Both the position numbers and the translations under genes were made by a program. From positions 62,001 to 126,000 of the forward strand of contig JASANE010028421.1 in the NCBI GenBank assembly GCA_030248225.1: a stretch of 64,000 nt of DNA, in the 5' to 3' direction. Source of the DNA: Trileptium ribeirensis (lineage: Eukaryota > Nematoda > Enoplea > Enoplida > Thoracostomopsidae). Below are positions 47,201 through 59,200 of this stretch, piece by piece (within the stretch, counting starts at the first letter, position 1; the number at the start of each line of letters is the position of its first letter). The notes beneath the pieces are model-generated. The model was not told the DNA's origin, ran no database searches, and saw nothing but the letters and a program-made list of their open reading frames with translations.

Positions 47201-50200
47201 ATAAATGGGGTGACATGGCAAGCACACGTGTCCAATAACGAATTGCGCCAACGTCTGGATATCAAACGATCGATCTTGTCACACAGCAAATATCGACGGC
47301 TCACCTGGCTGGGACACGTGCCCCGAATGCACGACCAGAGGATCCCCTACAGAACGCTCTGTTTTCAGTCGGATGCAGCATGGCGCCGTCCGCCAGGCAG
47401 AGTAAAAAATAGTTGGAAGCGGACAGTGCACAATGAAACGAAGCACCTGTCGAACGGAGTCGATAGTCAAAGGGGGCGGAAGAGCGATTGGACACCATCC
47501 GGAACAACGTGGATCGACTACCTATCTGAGATCGCGAGCAACCGCAATCAGTGGTCGAGAATTATCAAACCATGCTGCCAGTGAACTTGAACAGAGTCGC
47601 TGCTCCTAAGTCAAGTAAGTCAATATCCTTGTTGCCATCTATTATTCATACCCTATTGTGGCAGTCGTTGTTGATTCTTCGACAATTATTGATACTTATG
47701 CTGACCATGCGAAATTTGCATGACCCTTGGCGTTTCTGTATAAATTGATAATCTGTTGTTGGTCGACCGGGTTGGGTGAGGTGCCTTGTAGTACCTTAAC
47801 GGTCCCGACCCACCGTCTTCTATGCATTATATTTTGATCGTAACTGTATTGTTAAGGAATTTGGCCGCTGATCTTGATTCATATGAGTTCTATAATTATT
47901 GTATATATAGCCGGCCGGGTTTGGTGAGGTATTTTAGGGTACCTTGCTATTTCCGACCCACGAATTGTCCATAGATTGTGCGACTTCCGATGTAGCCAGT
48001 TAATGAAAATTTGGCAGTCAATTGCCAAATGTTTCAGTCAGGCATGAAAGTCAATTTATGTTGAAAAATTTGGTCTTTGGAGGGAACCCGTCCCGACCGC
48101 ACTCATCCTTGAAGGCTTCCAAAAATGTTACTGTTCGCTGAATTATTATTTTTTATTTAAATATATAGATATTGTATTTGGGCTTCCCGGCAGTAGGATT
48201 TGGTATGAGCCCGCTGCGCCCAACTTGGATACAATAACCCCATGAAAATTTTTCCGATGGGTATATTATCATGAATCGTTGTGTTCCCCTCGTTAAATCT
48301 GACACAAAATGTACTTTTCCACCCGCAAAAAGGTAATCCGAACCTGCTGGAGACCCACAAAGCTTTCGACCTTCTTACCGTAAGTCGGGATGGGCTTGCC
48401 GAAGAGCCCGGTCAGTCTTTTTTGGCCTAAATCTTAGGTTATTGGGTATCAAAATGCTCGGCTGGAGTAACCGAACCCGAATACGAAGCCAGTTTTGTGC
48501 CACAGAGGCGTTTGAGGCTTTGGGACCCCATTTTGCACACCTTCCTGTGTTTTTTGGATGTTATGTTTACACAGACGTCTGCTTGTTATATATATGTACA
48601 TGTGTTTATATATATTTGTTATAAGTATAATACCATACATATATTTTATATTAAAATTTTATTAATATATTTATTAAGTAAAGAAAGTTAGTTAACTAAT
48701 AAGTTTAATATTAAATTTATATAAATTAACTATGTTTACACATGCGACTGGCGTATGTATTTATTAGTAAATATAAAAATTATGCCAAATTTATATGTAG
48801 ATATTAATTAAGTACATATTAGTGACTTAATTATAAATTTATTATTAATTATATATCTATAGAAAGTTATACTAAATAATAAGGTAAAATAATTTAATAC
48901 GTAAGTATAGGGTTATTAATATATTTGTCTGGAGGACGCTTAATAATAAAGTAACAGACTTATCATACTTAATATGGGTTATTTATAAGAATATATTAAG
49001 TATTAAATTAATATTAAAATTATTAGTATAGTAAATTATACCACCATAAAAGAGGATTAAAATAGGCCTAAAATTTAGGACACAAGGCGGCTGACGGTTA
49101 GGGGATTAAGCCATCTGGCAAAGTGGGTCAAATCGTCCCGAAAAGAGCGATTTTGCTGACTAAGGTCTGATACCCAGTAGGCGTTGCCAAAATTTGGCGT
49201 CTGCAAACAGGGTCATTAAAATGTAATGGTCCCATTAATCATTTTGATTACCAAAGGAATGTCTTGTGGACTGGGACCGATACCGGTTTACGGTACTCAA
49301 CCCAAATCGAAACTTTATTGGCCGAATGCAGCGCGGTGTTCGGACGACTTTACTGCTTGGTTTCGACGCTAATTTATAACAGTTAAAGTATTGTTTTGTT
49401 TAAATTTTGGATTTTACTATGCTTGGTAGCGCGTATGGACGACGGAGGAATTGGTATGTAAGCATGATAGTGGGAGTGGAATGGTGCAAGGCCTTAGGCT
49501 ACCCTTCGTCAATTCTGGAGAACAACTTAACGTGAGTGCTGGCTACGAAACCCGGCGCCCCGTCTCTGTTTGCCCACCTCGGACCGACCTCCTTTGTCCG
49601 TCTGCTATGGAAGTTCGAACCGACTAATCGGAATATTGTACTTCCGCCGAAGTCATTCTGAACCCCCTCGGTCATGAGTTCAGGTAAAAACAAATCGTGA
49701 CACTTACGAAGAACGATTTTGCATGATCCCTGAGTATAGTAAGAAGTCAAAAGTTGAAATTTAGTTTAAATAAACGTTTCCAAAAGTGTACACAGAGCAA
49801 AAGAACCTTGCATATCTTTGCCAGTTTTTATTTCGAGCATGGTTACGAAACTTTACGTATATATAATTTAAGTATATACTCTGTCATAATGATACATTAA
49901 CGGAGTTGTATTCGGACCATTTGTTAGTGTGTACGGAATTTAGGCGAGTTTATGTAGCGCAAAATTCTCTCCAGGGATTTTGCCAAAATTTTGTTGAGTT
50001 GTAAGTAGTGACGCACGTTTTGCGGTACAGCTTAATGGTAAAACAAATTCAACCGGATTCATGAACCCATTGACTCAGTGGAACGCCCCACTTTGAGCTT
50101 CAACGTAGCATATCTCAAAATTCCCACCATCCATTTCGTTTAAATTTAATGTTCCAACGGACCATAAATCAAGGAATCTTGATAATTTTTATTGTACAAA

Positions 50201-53200
50201 TGGAGACCTTTTAGGCTTTCCATTTGACCCATAGGGCCCGGCAAAGCCATGGTTCGTTCAAAAATTGTAATAGATTTAAACCCGAGCAGCGCAAAAGCCG
50301 CTCAGGTTTTTACACAAATTCTACAGGTAACCGGTTATAAGTGCTTTCACAAGTTAGGTTTTAGGTTTGGGTTCATAGCAGTAGTCATACCATTTCTGTT
50401 TCCTCTGTCTCTTTTAATGTCACCAATGCAGGCCGGAAGTAATGGAGTCTCGAACCCCGATACGCCGTTGCTGTAAAAGCAATATCAAATGTACCACTGT
50501 TGGTAAATTTGCTTGCACACGGCAAAATTTTGTATACAAATTTTTGCAACATCGCTATAGCCATGTCGGACCTATAGCGTCTTGACGTCGAAACCGAGGA
50601 ACAGACTAATTTGGGATTATAAACTTGCTAAATTTTACAAGCAAACTTTCTCACGGTTGCAATGACTTGGGATCTCGTGGTATAAATCTGTTTTCACAAT
50701 TGGGAACCACCGAAATTCGACTAAATTTCCATGAGGAAGAGGGTATTTATTGAGTGCCGTTTTTGATAAATCTTTGCACTGAAAGTTACTTAATATATGG
50801 CGATACCGATGACCTACGAGTTATCGTTACCGCAGTCCGTTTATTTTGAATTGAATCTTAGCTAGCGAAAATCAAATTTAACCCATGCTCCCATGCCCTG
50901 AAAATAGCGTAAATTCATACATTTTGTAATGTAGTTATAAAATTATGTAGAGCAATTGGAAAAAGCAGAGAAAACCTGTTTGAAATATCGCATTGGGACG
51001 TCCCTCACGAGTGGTTCGTCAGCTTAGGAGAGTTTCCGTGCTACACTAGTACTATCGCTTCACAGAAATGACGAGAACTCAAGCGAATAGTAAAATAATG
51101 TCCCTTGTTGAGAAACAGAGTTCGGACATATAAACCACTACGAGGGAGCTAAATAAGCCAAGTATTTAACTCGTCTCAGAGTGGTTGATTGCTTCGACAG
51201 TGGTCCACTCGCGAGCTCAACCGTAGTGTTCCTCGTTTTGGAGTGAGGTCTAGTTAAGAACCCCAATAGTTAGTGTTTAAGAAGACACGCATAGGCCGAA
51301 CCAAATAAACAATTGTTCAACCAGCCATATAAAGCGTTTCCATATTGGGCCGCGTATAATTGGAGTGCAGATATCGTTCTTTGCGAAGTTCGACACAAAA
51401 TTTGTATGTAGTACGCTCGTAAAGTTAGAGATCCAAAGTGGCCCTTAAGTTCTGTAAAAATTTCTCTAAGTTCAATTATGAGGACAGTAAGCTACACCGA
51501 CAACTTTAATAATAGGAACTAAGGGCTGAGACAACGTGTCTAAACCTTAAACATTTGTCGTGAAAGAATAGATAGGATCGCTTATAATTTTGCATATGAC
51601 CCCGTTTTTGATAATTATCCCGAGATTCTCCTTTTTTCGCTCTCCCTTGAGTGTCTCGTGTAGAGCAACGAGAAAGAATTTTACTGTAGTAGCGAGCAAC
51701 CCGATCCGTTGATTAGTATAATAATCGTGACTTATCTATCGTATAAGTCTTGTATCTTGTTCTGTGTATCCGAATCGTGTACTATTGTAATTGATTTGAT
51801 GTAGAATAGGATGAGTAAACTCGAACTATCACTTTTCTCCGCTTTTCTTCGTACTCTCAAAGCACACTTTGACCCTAGGCCCGATATTTCATGATTGATT
51901 TGCTGCCTTTAGGCTGACAGAACTAGTTAACCGGCGTTTTGGAATTAGTCTCGAGCGAGCGGCAATTATTTGGCCCCAATAATTGACCGTCGCCCTATTC
52001 ACGTTCACTCCATTCCCATGTCGAGTAAGGCAAGAGCAGCCGTCGTCAAAAGACTTGGTAAAGTTGACAAAATTGATCTGACCCACACGGCTGTGACCAT
52101 TCCATTAAGATGGTGTGGACTCTGCTATTGTAACCGCGACTGTAACCGTAGTTGTAATGTGCATATACTTATGGTGTTAATATTGCCTTAATGTTGCCCT
52201 GATGTATGCGCGATTTGCTTATCAATAAATAGCGATTGAAAAACCCATGTTGTTCCTTTGTTTTTGATGCCCTATGTAGCGATTCGCATTAAAAGGGTTT
52301 GAAATCGTCACCCCAGTCAACGACCTGATTTCAGGCTTGACGTCAAAGAAGTCGCAAGATTTAGCGTGGTTCGCCGATTCCTAAATGAGTAAATACGTGT
52401 CGAGCGACTTGGATTCTGCCTTTAACTTCTCGCTACAGTTGAAAAAAAGACTAGTATGGACTGTCAACCAACCGATCGTCCAAGTTGAATCCACCAGTCA
52501 AGACCCGAAGTTAAACGTCTAGGGAATATTGGACTCTTGTGGTGGCTACTGGCAAATTAATCAGTCGTCGTTCTGACACTGGTGTAACTAGAATGGGGAA
52601 TAGCGGCATGGTCTCTTTGGCATTTGAGCAGCTGACGGAGTCAACATTCCCTGAGGTCTTCAGAGGTAGCACCACATAGACCACGTGTGCAATCCATTCG
52701 GCAGGATCAGAACACAACATGTGAAGCGCTCCTGCGGCTTGCTAAATCTGTAGCTTCTTGGGACCGACCAAAAATAAACCAATTAGGTCCACTTTTGAGG
52801 TTACGATAGCCGGAGTCATCTTCTTGCAAATCATCAACAATAATAGGGTTGTGTGTGCGGGGTACTCTGATGATTTGGCAGCAATGACGTCTTCAAACTC
52901 TTTACAAGTTGTTTTATCAAGTCTTCAGCATGCCTTAATTAGTATATTTCACTGGTGTGAGAGTAGAGGACTAGCTGTGAATGCAGCAAAAAGTAACAGT
53001 GTCATTTTTACAAGGAAAAGGAGTATAAATAGGTACAGGCAGTTGATGATTAGTGATGCAGCTCTACCGCTTTCGAATGAAGTTAAATATCTGGGTTTAG
53101 TATTTGACAGCGAATTAAGTTGAAAGCCAAATTCGATGAAAAAGTGTAGTAAAGCTGTTAGGCCTTTGTTCTCACTTAAAACGTATGTAGGTTGTATTTG

Positions 53201-56200
53201 TGGGCCGAAACTATGTATAACAAATTTGCTGTATAACTTTGTGGTTATGCCGTCACTGATGTATGGTGTGGTGTGCTGGTGGCATAGACTACAGCTGATG
53301 TCATACACCGGCTTTCTGAAAAAGCTTCAAAGATTACCTTGTTGCATGATTACGGGTGCTTTTAGAACGAGTCCGCTTGATGGTTTGCAAGCAGTGTTGA
53401 ATATCATACCCATTGATGTATTGGCCAAGAAATTGGTGCTGAAGGAATATCACAGACTCAAATGCATGGGTCTTTAGGGTGATTATGCGATTAAAGGACT
53501 TGGGAACTGACGATAGCGGAGGAAGCTGTCAAATATGGTCCCCTTCTGAGCATGCCTTCAGATAGTGTTGTAGGAACAAGGAAAAACCAATTGTGGCTTT
53601 CGAGGATTTTAGCATCGACACTGCAGAAAGTACTGAAATACTATATATGGTACATGTATGGATCGGCTATCAACAAGGATAATGAAATGAGTTGTGGTGG
53701 GGGTGTTATTTCAAATGAAGTATAACTATCTATCCCATTTGGTCGACATGCAACTTTTTTTCAGGCAGAGTTTACTGCTACATGGAGATGCGCAGAAATT
53801 TTAGAAGAAAAGAAATTTAGGAATAGAAGTATCGCTTTAGCGATGGTCAAGCTGCACTCAAAGTATTTGGTGATTCCCGAATCAGATCTTGGTGCGTGCT
53901 AGAATGTATAAAGCATCTAAATAGTGTTGATAAGAGGAATAGGTTGAAACTAGGATGGATTAAAGGGCATTCTGGATTGCTTGGGAATGAATTGGTTGGC
54001 TAAGAAGGGTTCGCATATTGCTTTTATGTGTCCCGAACCTTGCATTTCTATAAGTACTACAATAGATAAGACTTTCTTAAAAGATGGTTCATATATGGGG
54101 ACCACCAGTCAAAATGGCGGGACTGAAATAACAGCTTGCAGACTAGGTGTTTCTTCAAAGAAATTGATAAAAGAAAATCCACGTTTGTATGAAAATTGAA
54201 TAAAGAGAGAATGAGAATTTTGAGCAATTTCTTCCTGAGCACGGTAATTTTATGAAACGTGAAGGTTGAAAATAGTGATAAGTGTAAAAGGTGTGGTAAA
54301 GATTTGTAAACTTCAAAAGACTTGACGTTTGAATGCAGTAAATTAAGAGATTTAAGGCTGAAATTTTGGGTTCAATGTAGACTGATTTACAACTTACAGC
54401 TAAGTATTTCTACGTAATCCATTCTCTGTTACCGAGTTGGACCGGTTTAGTTCTAACATACCCAGCAGATTTCTGGATGTGTAAAATAGCTGCTACAAGC
54501 ATTGATCTGGCTTTGTTTTGTTAACAAACTCCTGCAGGTTAACATAAAAATTTCTGCTGAAATTATGTGTCCCACTTACGTTTCACACGGCAATTTGCTG
54601 AATTAATCTTTTCTTTTGTTTGGTTATAGTGCAACTTGATCATTGTATATATTACATATGTTTGGATCACAGATGAATTAAAAATGTGGAAAATTTCAAA
54701 AAATATTTTAAACCGGAATTCCGGTATGGTATTTGCGTTTTGCCGGAACCGCAACGGAACACCATTTTCGCCGGAACAGTAATTCCTGTTACTAGCTTCT
54801 CCCAAGGCTATCACCTAAAATTGACTAAATTATTAAGTTTCTGAAATAGGATTACATTTTAGATTCTTCAAACAGATTTGGGGTGCTGGAAAGGACCCTG
54901 GGCTCTCCAAATTGGGGGGCCTGGCATCGGTTCCCCCTCGTTCAAAACAGGTGCCCCTTGGCAAAATTTTGGGCTCCCCCGGTTCACCGCCTCTGTGAAA
55001 ATTTTTTAGCTTCCAATCGGTCCGAAGTACAAAAAATTTCATCAAAATTTGTACTAAAATTTCGTTCTGAAGCCTAAAATTTTGCAAATTTTGTCAAAAT
55101 TTGCTTCAAAATTCAAAATTGCTTTTTCTCTCCATTAAAAGCGTCTTGGCAGTGTTTCTGACACGATTTTTAACCGTTTTTCTCTTGGCAAAATGCCCCT
55201 TGGCAAAATCGGGCGCCTCCGGTTCTTAACCAGGTGGGCCCCTGGTTCATGCCCCCTGGCAAAATTTTCAGCGAATAGAGAGCCCAAGGACCTAGGGTCA
55301 TCAAAGCTATAAGTACTTGATATATTTAGACTTGATCAGGTACACACATTTACTCGCTCAGGCGAGGAATCTTGAATTTTGTGCTAGACCATCTATCTTG
55401 CTGTAATAATCTCTATAGTGGACATGATTTTGGGGTTCAATAGTGTTGCCCATTACATTGTGGTGTAGAATAATCGATCGCGCAACGATATAGAATGGAT
55501 CTGTTACACAGGCAATCAACTCTTCATCAGCAAGACAATAAACAAATTGAGCAAACAAATAGATATTGAAGTGATATGAGTGAATATAAGTATCAAAGTA
55601 ATAAACCATAGGCTAGATGAGTTTACGGTAAGTTGTTTGCCCGCTATATCCCTTGAAACCCTGATCCTGATCGAAATCTAACTGAGAATCTGTGCATTTA
55701 AACTATTAAATTGATAGATTTAACAACATCCCGTGGAAGATCATTTCAAACAGGAACTACACTGAAAGAAAAAAATTTTCTGTAATTAATCCGAGGGCGT
55801 TTGTAGAAAAGTTTTTCATAATGACCACGCATATGTGCGGCGCAAAATGTGAAGAATTGGCTCATATCTAAGTTAACTAATCCATTCAGAATTTTGTAGG
55901 TGACAGTTGATTGCGTCGAATATTACCGTGAATCGCCCTGCAAAAGCGGCGTCCGACATGCGATGTTCCACTAGTGGTACATTTCGTTGCGCGACTCGGC
56001 GCTGCGAAATCAGCCGGCAATTAATGATCTTGAATATCAGTATTAAAACATTTTAATTCACTGCCGTATTATAACATAGGTGACTGTACGCAATGTGTAG
56101 AGAAAGCAACTGCAAAGAAAACATTAACACATAGTACAATTACCTTAAATAGTCGGACGCATAATGCACGAATGTATTGGTTAGAGATTTTTTGTCGAAC

Positions 56201-59200
56201 TTACTTTGGTTTGCCTTGGTGTTTAGGAAAGGAATCTCCAGTCGGTCTGGATTTGGCCACAAATTCTATTGTATATATTAAACAAAATTTGATAAATCAA
56301 AAATATATGATGACTGAAACAGAATTTACTAATTACTATTGTAATGTGACGGCAACGCATTAAAAAATTAGTATTGATCATTACGAATTTTTGTTAAAGC
56401 GGCTAAACAGACGAGTCTCTATTTACGACAATAGCGTTATAACCTCTTGTTTGCGGATTCGATCCTCAAAAAGAACGTTTGTTTCAATCTTTTCTACAAT
56501 TCATTTTTGGTTTTCAACAATTTCGGCAAAACTGTTCTTAAAAATGATTATCAAAATTTAATGTTCATAATAATAATACTATGCTATGCCTTCATCGCTG
56601 ATGGCAGTACGAAACAGAACCCGAAAACAGGTTGAAACCTTCAAGACTTTAATTTTCGCTAAGCTTTCAGTTAGCCTGAAACCCGTGAGGGAATAAATAT
56701 TCATCCGCTGTGAAAATATCAATTTTTTCGAACGCCGTAACGCTAAGTAGAACCTTAAAAATGTTTTACAGTGGTGGTAAATTAATGCATTTGTTCATGG
56801 ATCAGTTATCATAATTGCTATGTAAAATTTTAAATTCGTGCCATGTTTACTGAAGGTAGTGAGGAGACCTGATTAGGTACAAAAAATTTGATCTATTTTC
56901 ATGGCATCGAAGTTTACGAAAAACCTGAAACTAATAGGAGAAAAGGTGATAAAGTATGTCCGCGTGAAAATCAAACCCGCGAGCACGGGGCTACAAAGCA
57001 AGCGTGTTAGCCACTAACACAACTACCTCCTGGTTGGTAAAAGGCTATAAAGTTCACTTGTAACTTGAGAACAAATTGGTTGAATAAACATGAAATGTTT
57101 TTCTCTGTGTCCAAATTTTGTACTAATCATAAGAAAACCAAATTCAAAATTAAGTCACTATAAATAAGCCGAAAACGCCCGTATCATGAAACACGGGCTA
57201 ATATGTGAGTGCAGGGAGGTGTCATACTCTTCCCTAATGCACTCTTGTTTATAATAATTACAAAACATCCAAAGGACAGTCGTTTCCACTAAAACATCTA
57301 GAACTCGCCCAAACTATTCTGACCCTATTGTCGGTGAATTTAGAGTTTTTTCTTTTAGTATATGACCGATGGTATATTGCTGCGCGAAGCTATGCAGGAT
57401 CCATTGCTGATAAAGTTAGTAATGTCAGAACGTAATGTATTAATTTGAAGATGATGTTTTATCTGAGAAAGTTTAGTGGCTAATTATTATTCAGTGCTTT
57501 ACGAAACTTCGTTATGCTTTTGTCAGTCTTATTTACTATTAGATCTGCGTAATGGCCAGAGACACCTTCAAATAGGTTAGTTTAGTATTTTACAACGGAA
57601 GTTGCTCGAGTATATAAATTTGTTGTTTTTTATTGTTCAGTGTAACTTCTACATACGTTTCAAAAATAGACCTAAAACACGTCACACTGGGCAAATACTA
57701 CATAATTTCGTGCAGGACTTTATGCACCGCTCGATGTACGTTCGTAAGCGAGGAAAGCCTTACGAGCTAACTTGACTTACTGTGTTAATAAAGGCCTAGT
57801 AGAGTGTACACTTTTTACCCGTTTCTTAGTGATTTTTGTTATTGGAAATGAAAACTCATATTTCGAGGGTTTGCTATTGCACTTTTTATGACGTGTTTCC
57901 GAAGAAGCCTAAGAAGCTTGGCGTTGTCTATAGTTCATATACGAAAGGTTTTTTCGCAAATTATTGGTCTCACAGCTTTATGATATATATGTTTCTAAAA
58001 TTAAGGTAGTATCTAATATTATAAACATAGAGTAAAAAGAAAGATGCACATAAATACGAAATGCGTGGTCAAAATTGAGCTTGCCTATAGCCCAAAGCAG
58101 GTACCATAAAAGCTACCGCCGATGTTAACGAGTTTGAAAATACTTTTTTTCGCAAATTACAAAGGAATATCAACCAGTATTTTATTAAAAATGACTGAAA
58201 GTAGGTCCGTTGTGTCTAATTAGGTAAGGATCTGGTGTAGCTTCCGGAGAGGAATGTGATCAATAATAAAAATCGTTTTGGTTACTGCATTGAAACTGAA
58301 TTTTGTACTAGCGCTTCTTTCTAACGCATTTCATAAGTTGCTGTAGTCCATAAAATGTTTTCGTAGTCCAATTTTTGGGATGTTATTGCTTGGATATGGG
58401 ACATCGAATAACAGCAGTAATAATAATAATATGAAATACGCTGGCCTTTCATGGCAGACTAACCTTTCGCAATATTTAGATTCAGTTTGTATCAGGAGCC
58501 GCGTCCTGGAAAATCATTGAATTCTGCAAACATCTGGGAAATCCCGGAATTTAAGATAGTCGTCGTACAAAATAGTAATGGTGGAAAATTGCGAAGAAAA
58601 ACCTAGAATTTTCTTGCGAGTCATGTTCATGCAGACGCATTTTTAGTGGCTAAATTATTTGGAAGGAGTGATCATAGGATTATTTTGCAGCATAGATTCG
58701 TAAATTGATTTGCTTAAAATGTTTAACAATCATGAAAATTATTTAAAAAGTCCTTGTAAATCATGGAAAATTCTTGAATTGCATTTTACGAAATTCGAGG
58801 CCACCCTGTTTGTATGTTTAACTTTATACTTTGCTTCTAGGTACGGTGCCATAATCCTTGACGAAGCACATGAACGAAGTCTACGAACTGACGTATTGTT
58901 TGGTGTTGTTAAAGCTGCTCTTAAGAAAAGAAGTACAATCTCACCTCTTCGGGTAGTTAGTTATATCTACGGGTTCCGGGTGAATTCTTTCTTTAATTTC
59001 TGTTCGAGTTACTTTGTTTGGAAATCATTTGTTTAAAATATGTAGTAATAATTGTTTATATTTAATGCTTTTGATTTCACCTATAACGTTAACTCAAGAA
59101 ACATTTAATGAGCACATAATGTTATATTGATAAAAGTTAATAAATACTTGAAAAATATCCAGCTGTGACCAATCTTCATTTAAGTTGAACAGTGACTGGT

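Larger units (their letters stand above)
46075..48000 (+). mobile_element. RTE-type LINE, 5'-truncated
   Basis: It begins in the linker before the RT ([20 protein letters not shown], about 46095). It continues with the complete RT (46296-47584) and a non-coding 3' region to about 48000. In that region a block of about 50 bp (gaccgggttgggtgaggtgcc .. cccgacccac) is present twice, at 47765 and 47912. The endonuclease is absent. A similar family supplies the reverse 5' part at 60.7-62.5 kb. Confidence 0.85.
52816..54365 (+). mobile_element. R1/I-like LINE with RNase H domain, 5'-truncated
   Basis: Reverse transcriptase from the catalytic loop onward (52816-53477), then an RNase H domain (about 53645-54010), then a C-terminal Cys motif ([15 protein letters not shown], about 54288-54345). 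This domain order is that of the I/R1/LOA group of non-LTR elements, unlike the CR1- and RTE-like LINEs elsewhere in the window. It has several stops and frameshifts. Confidence 0.8.
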
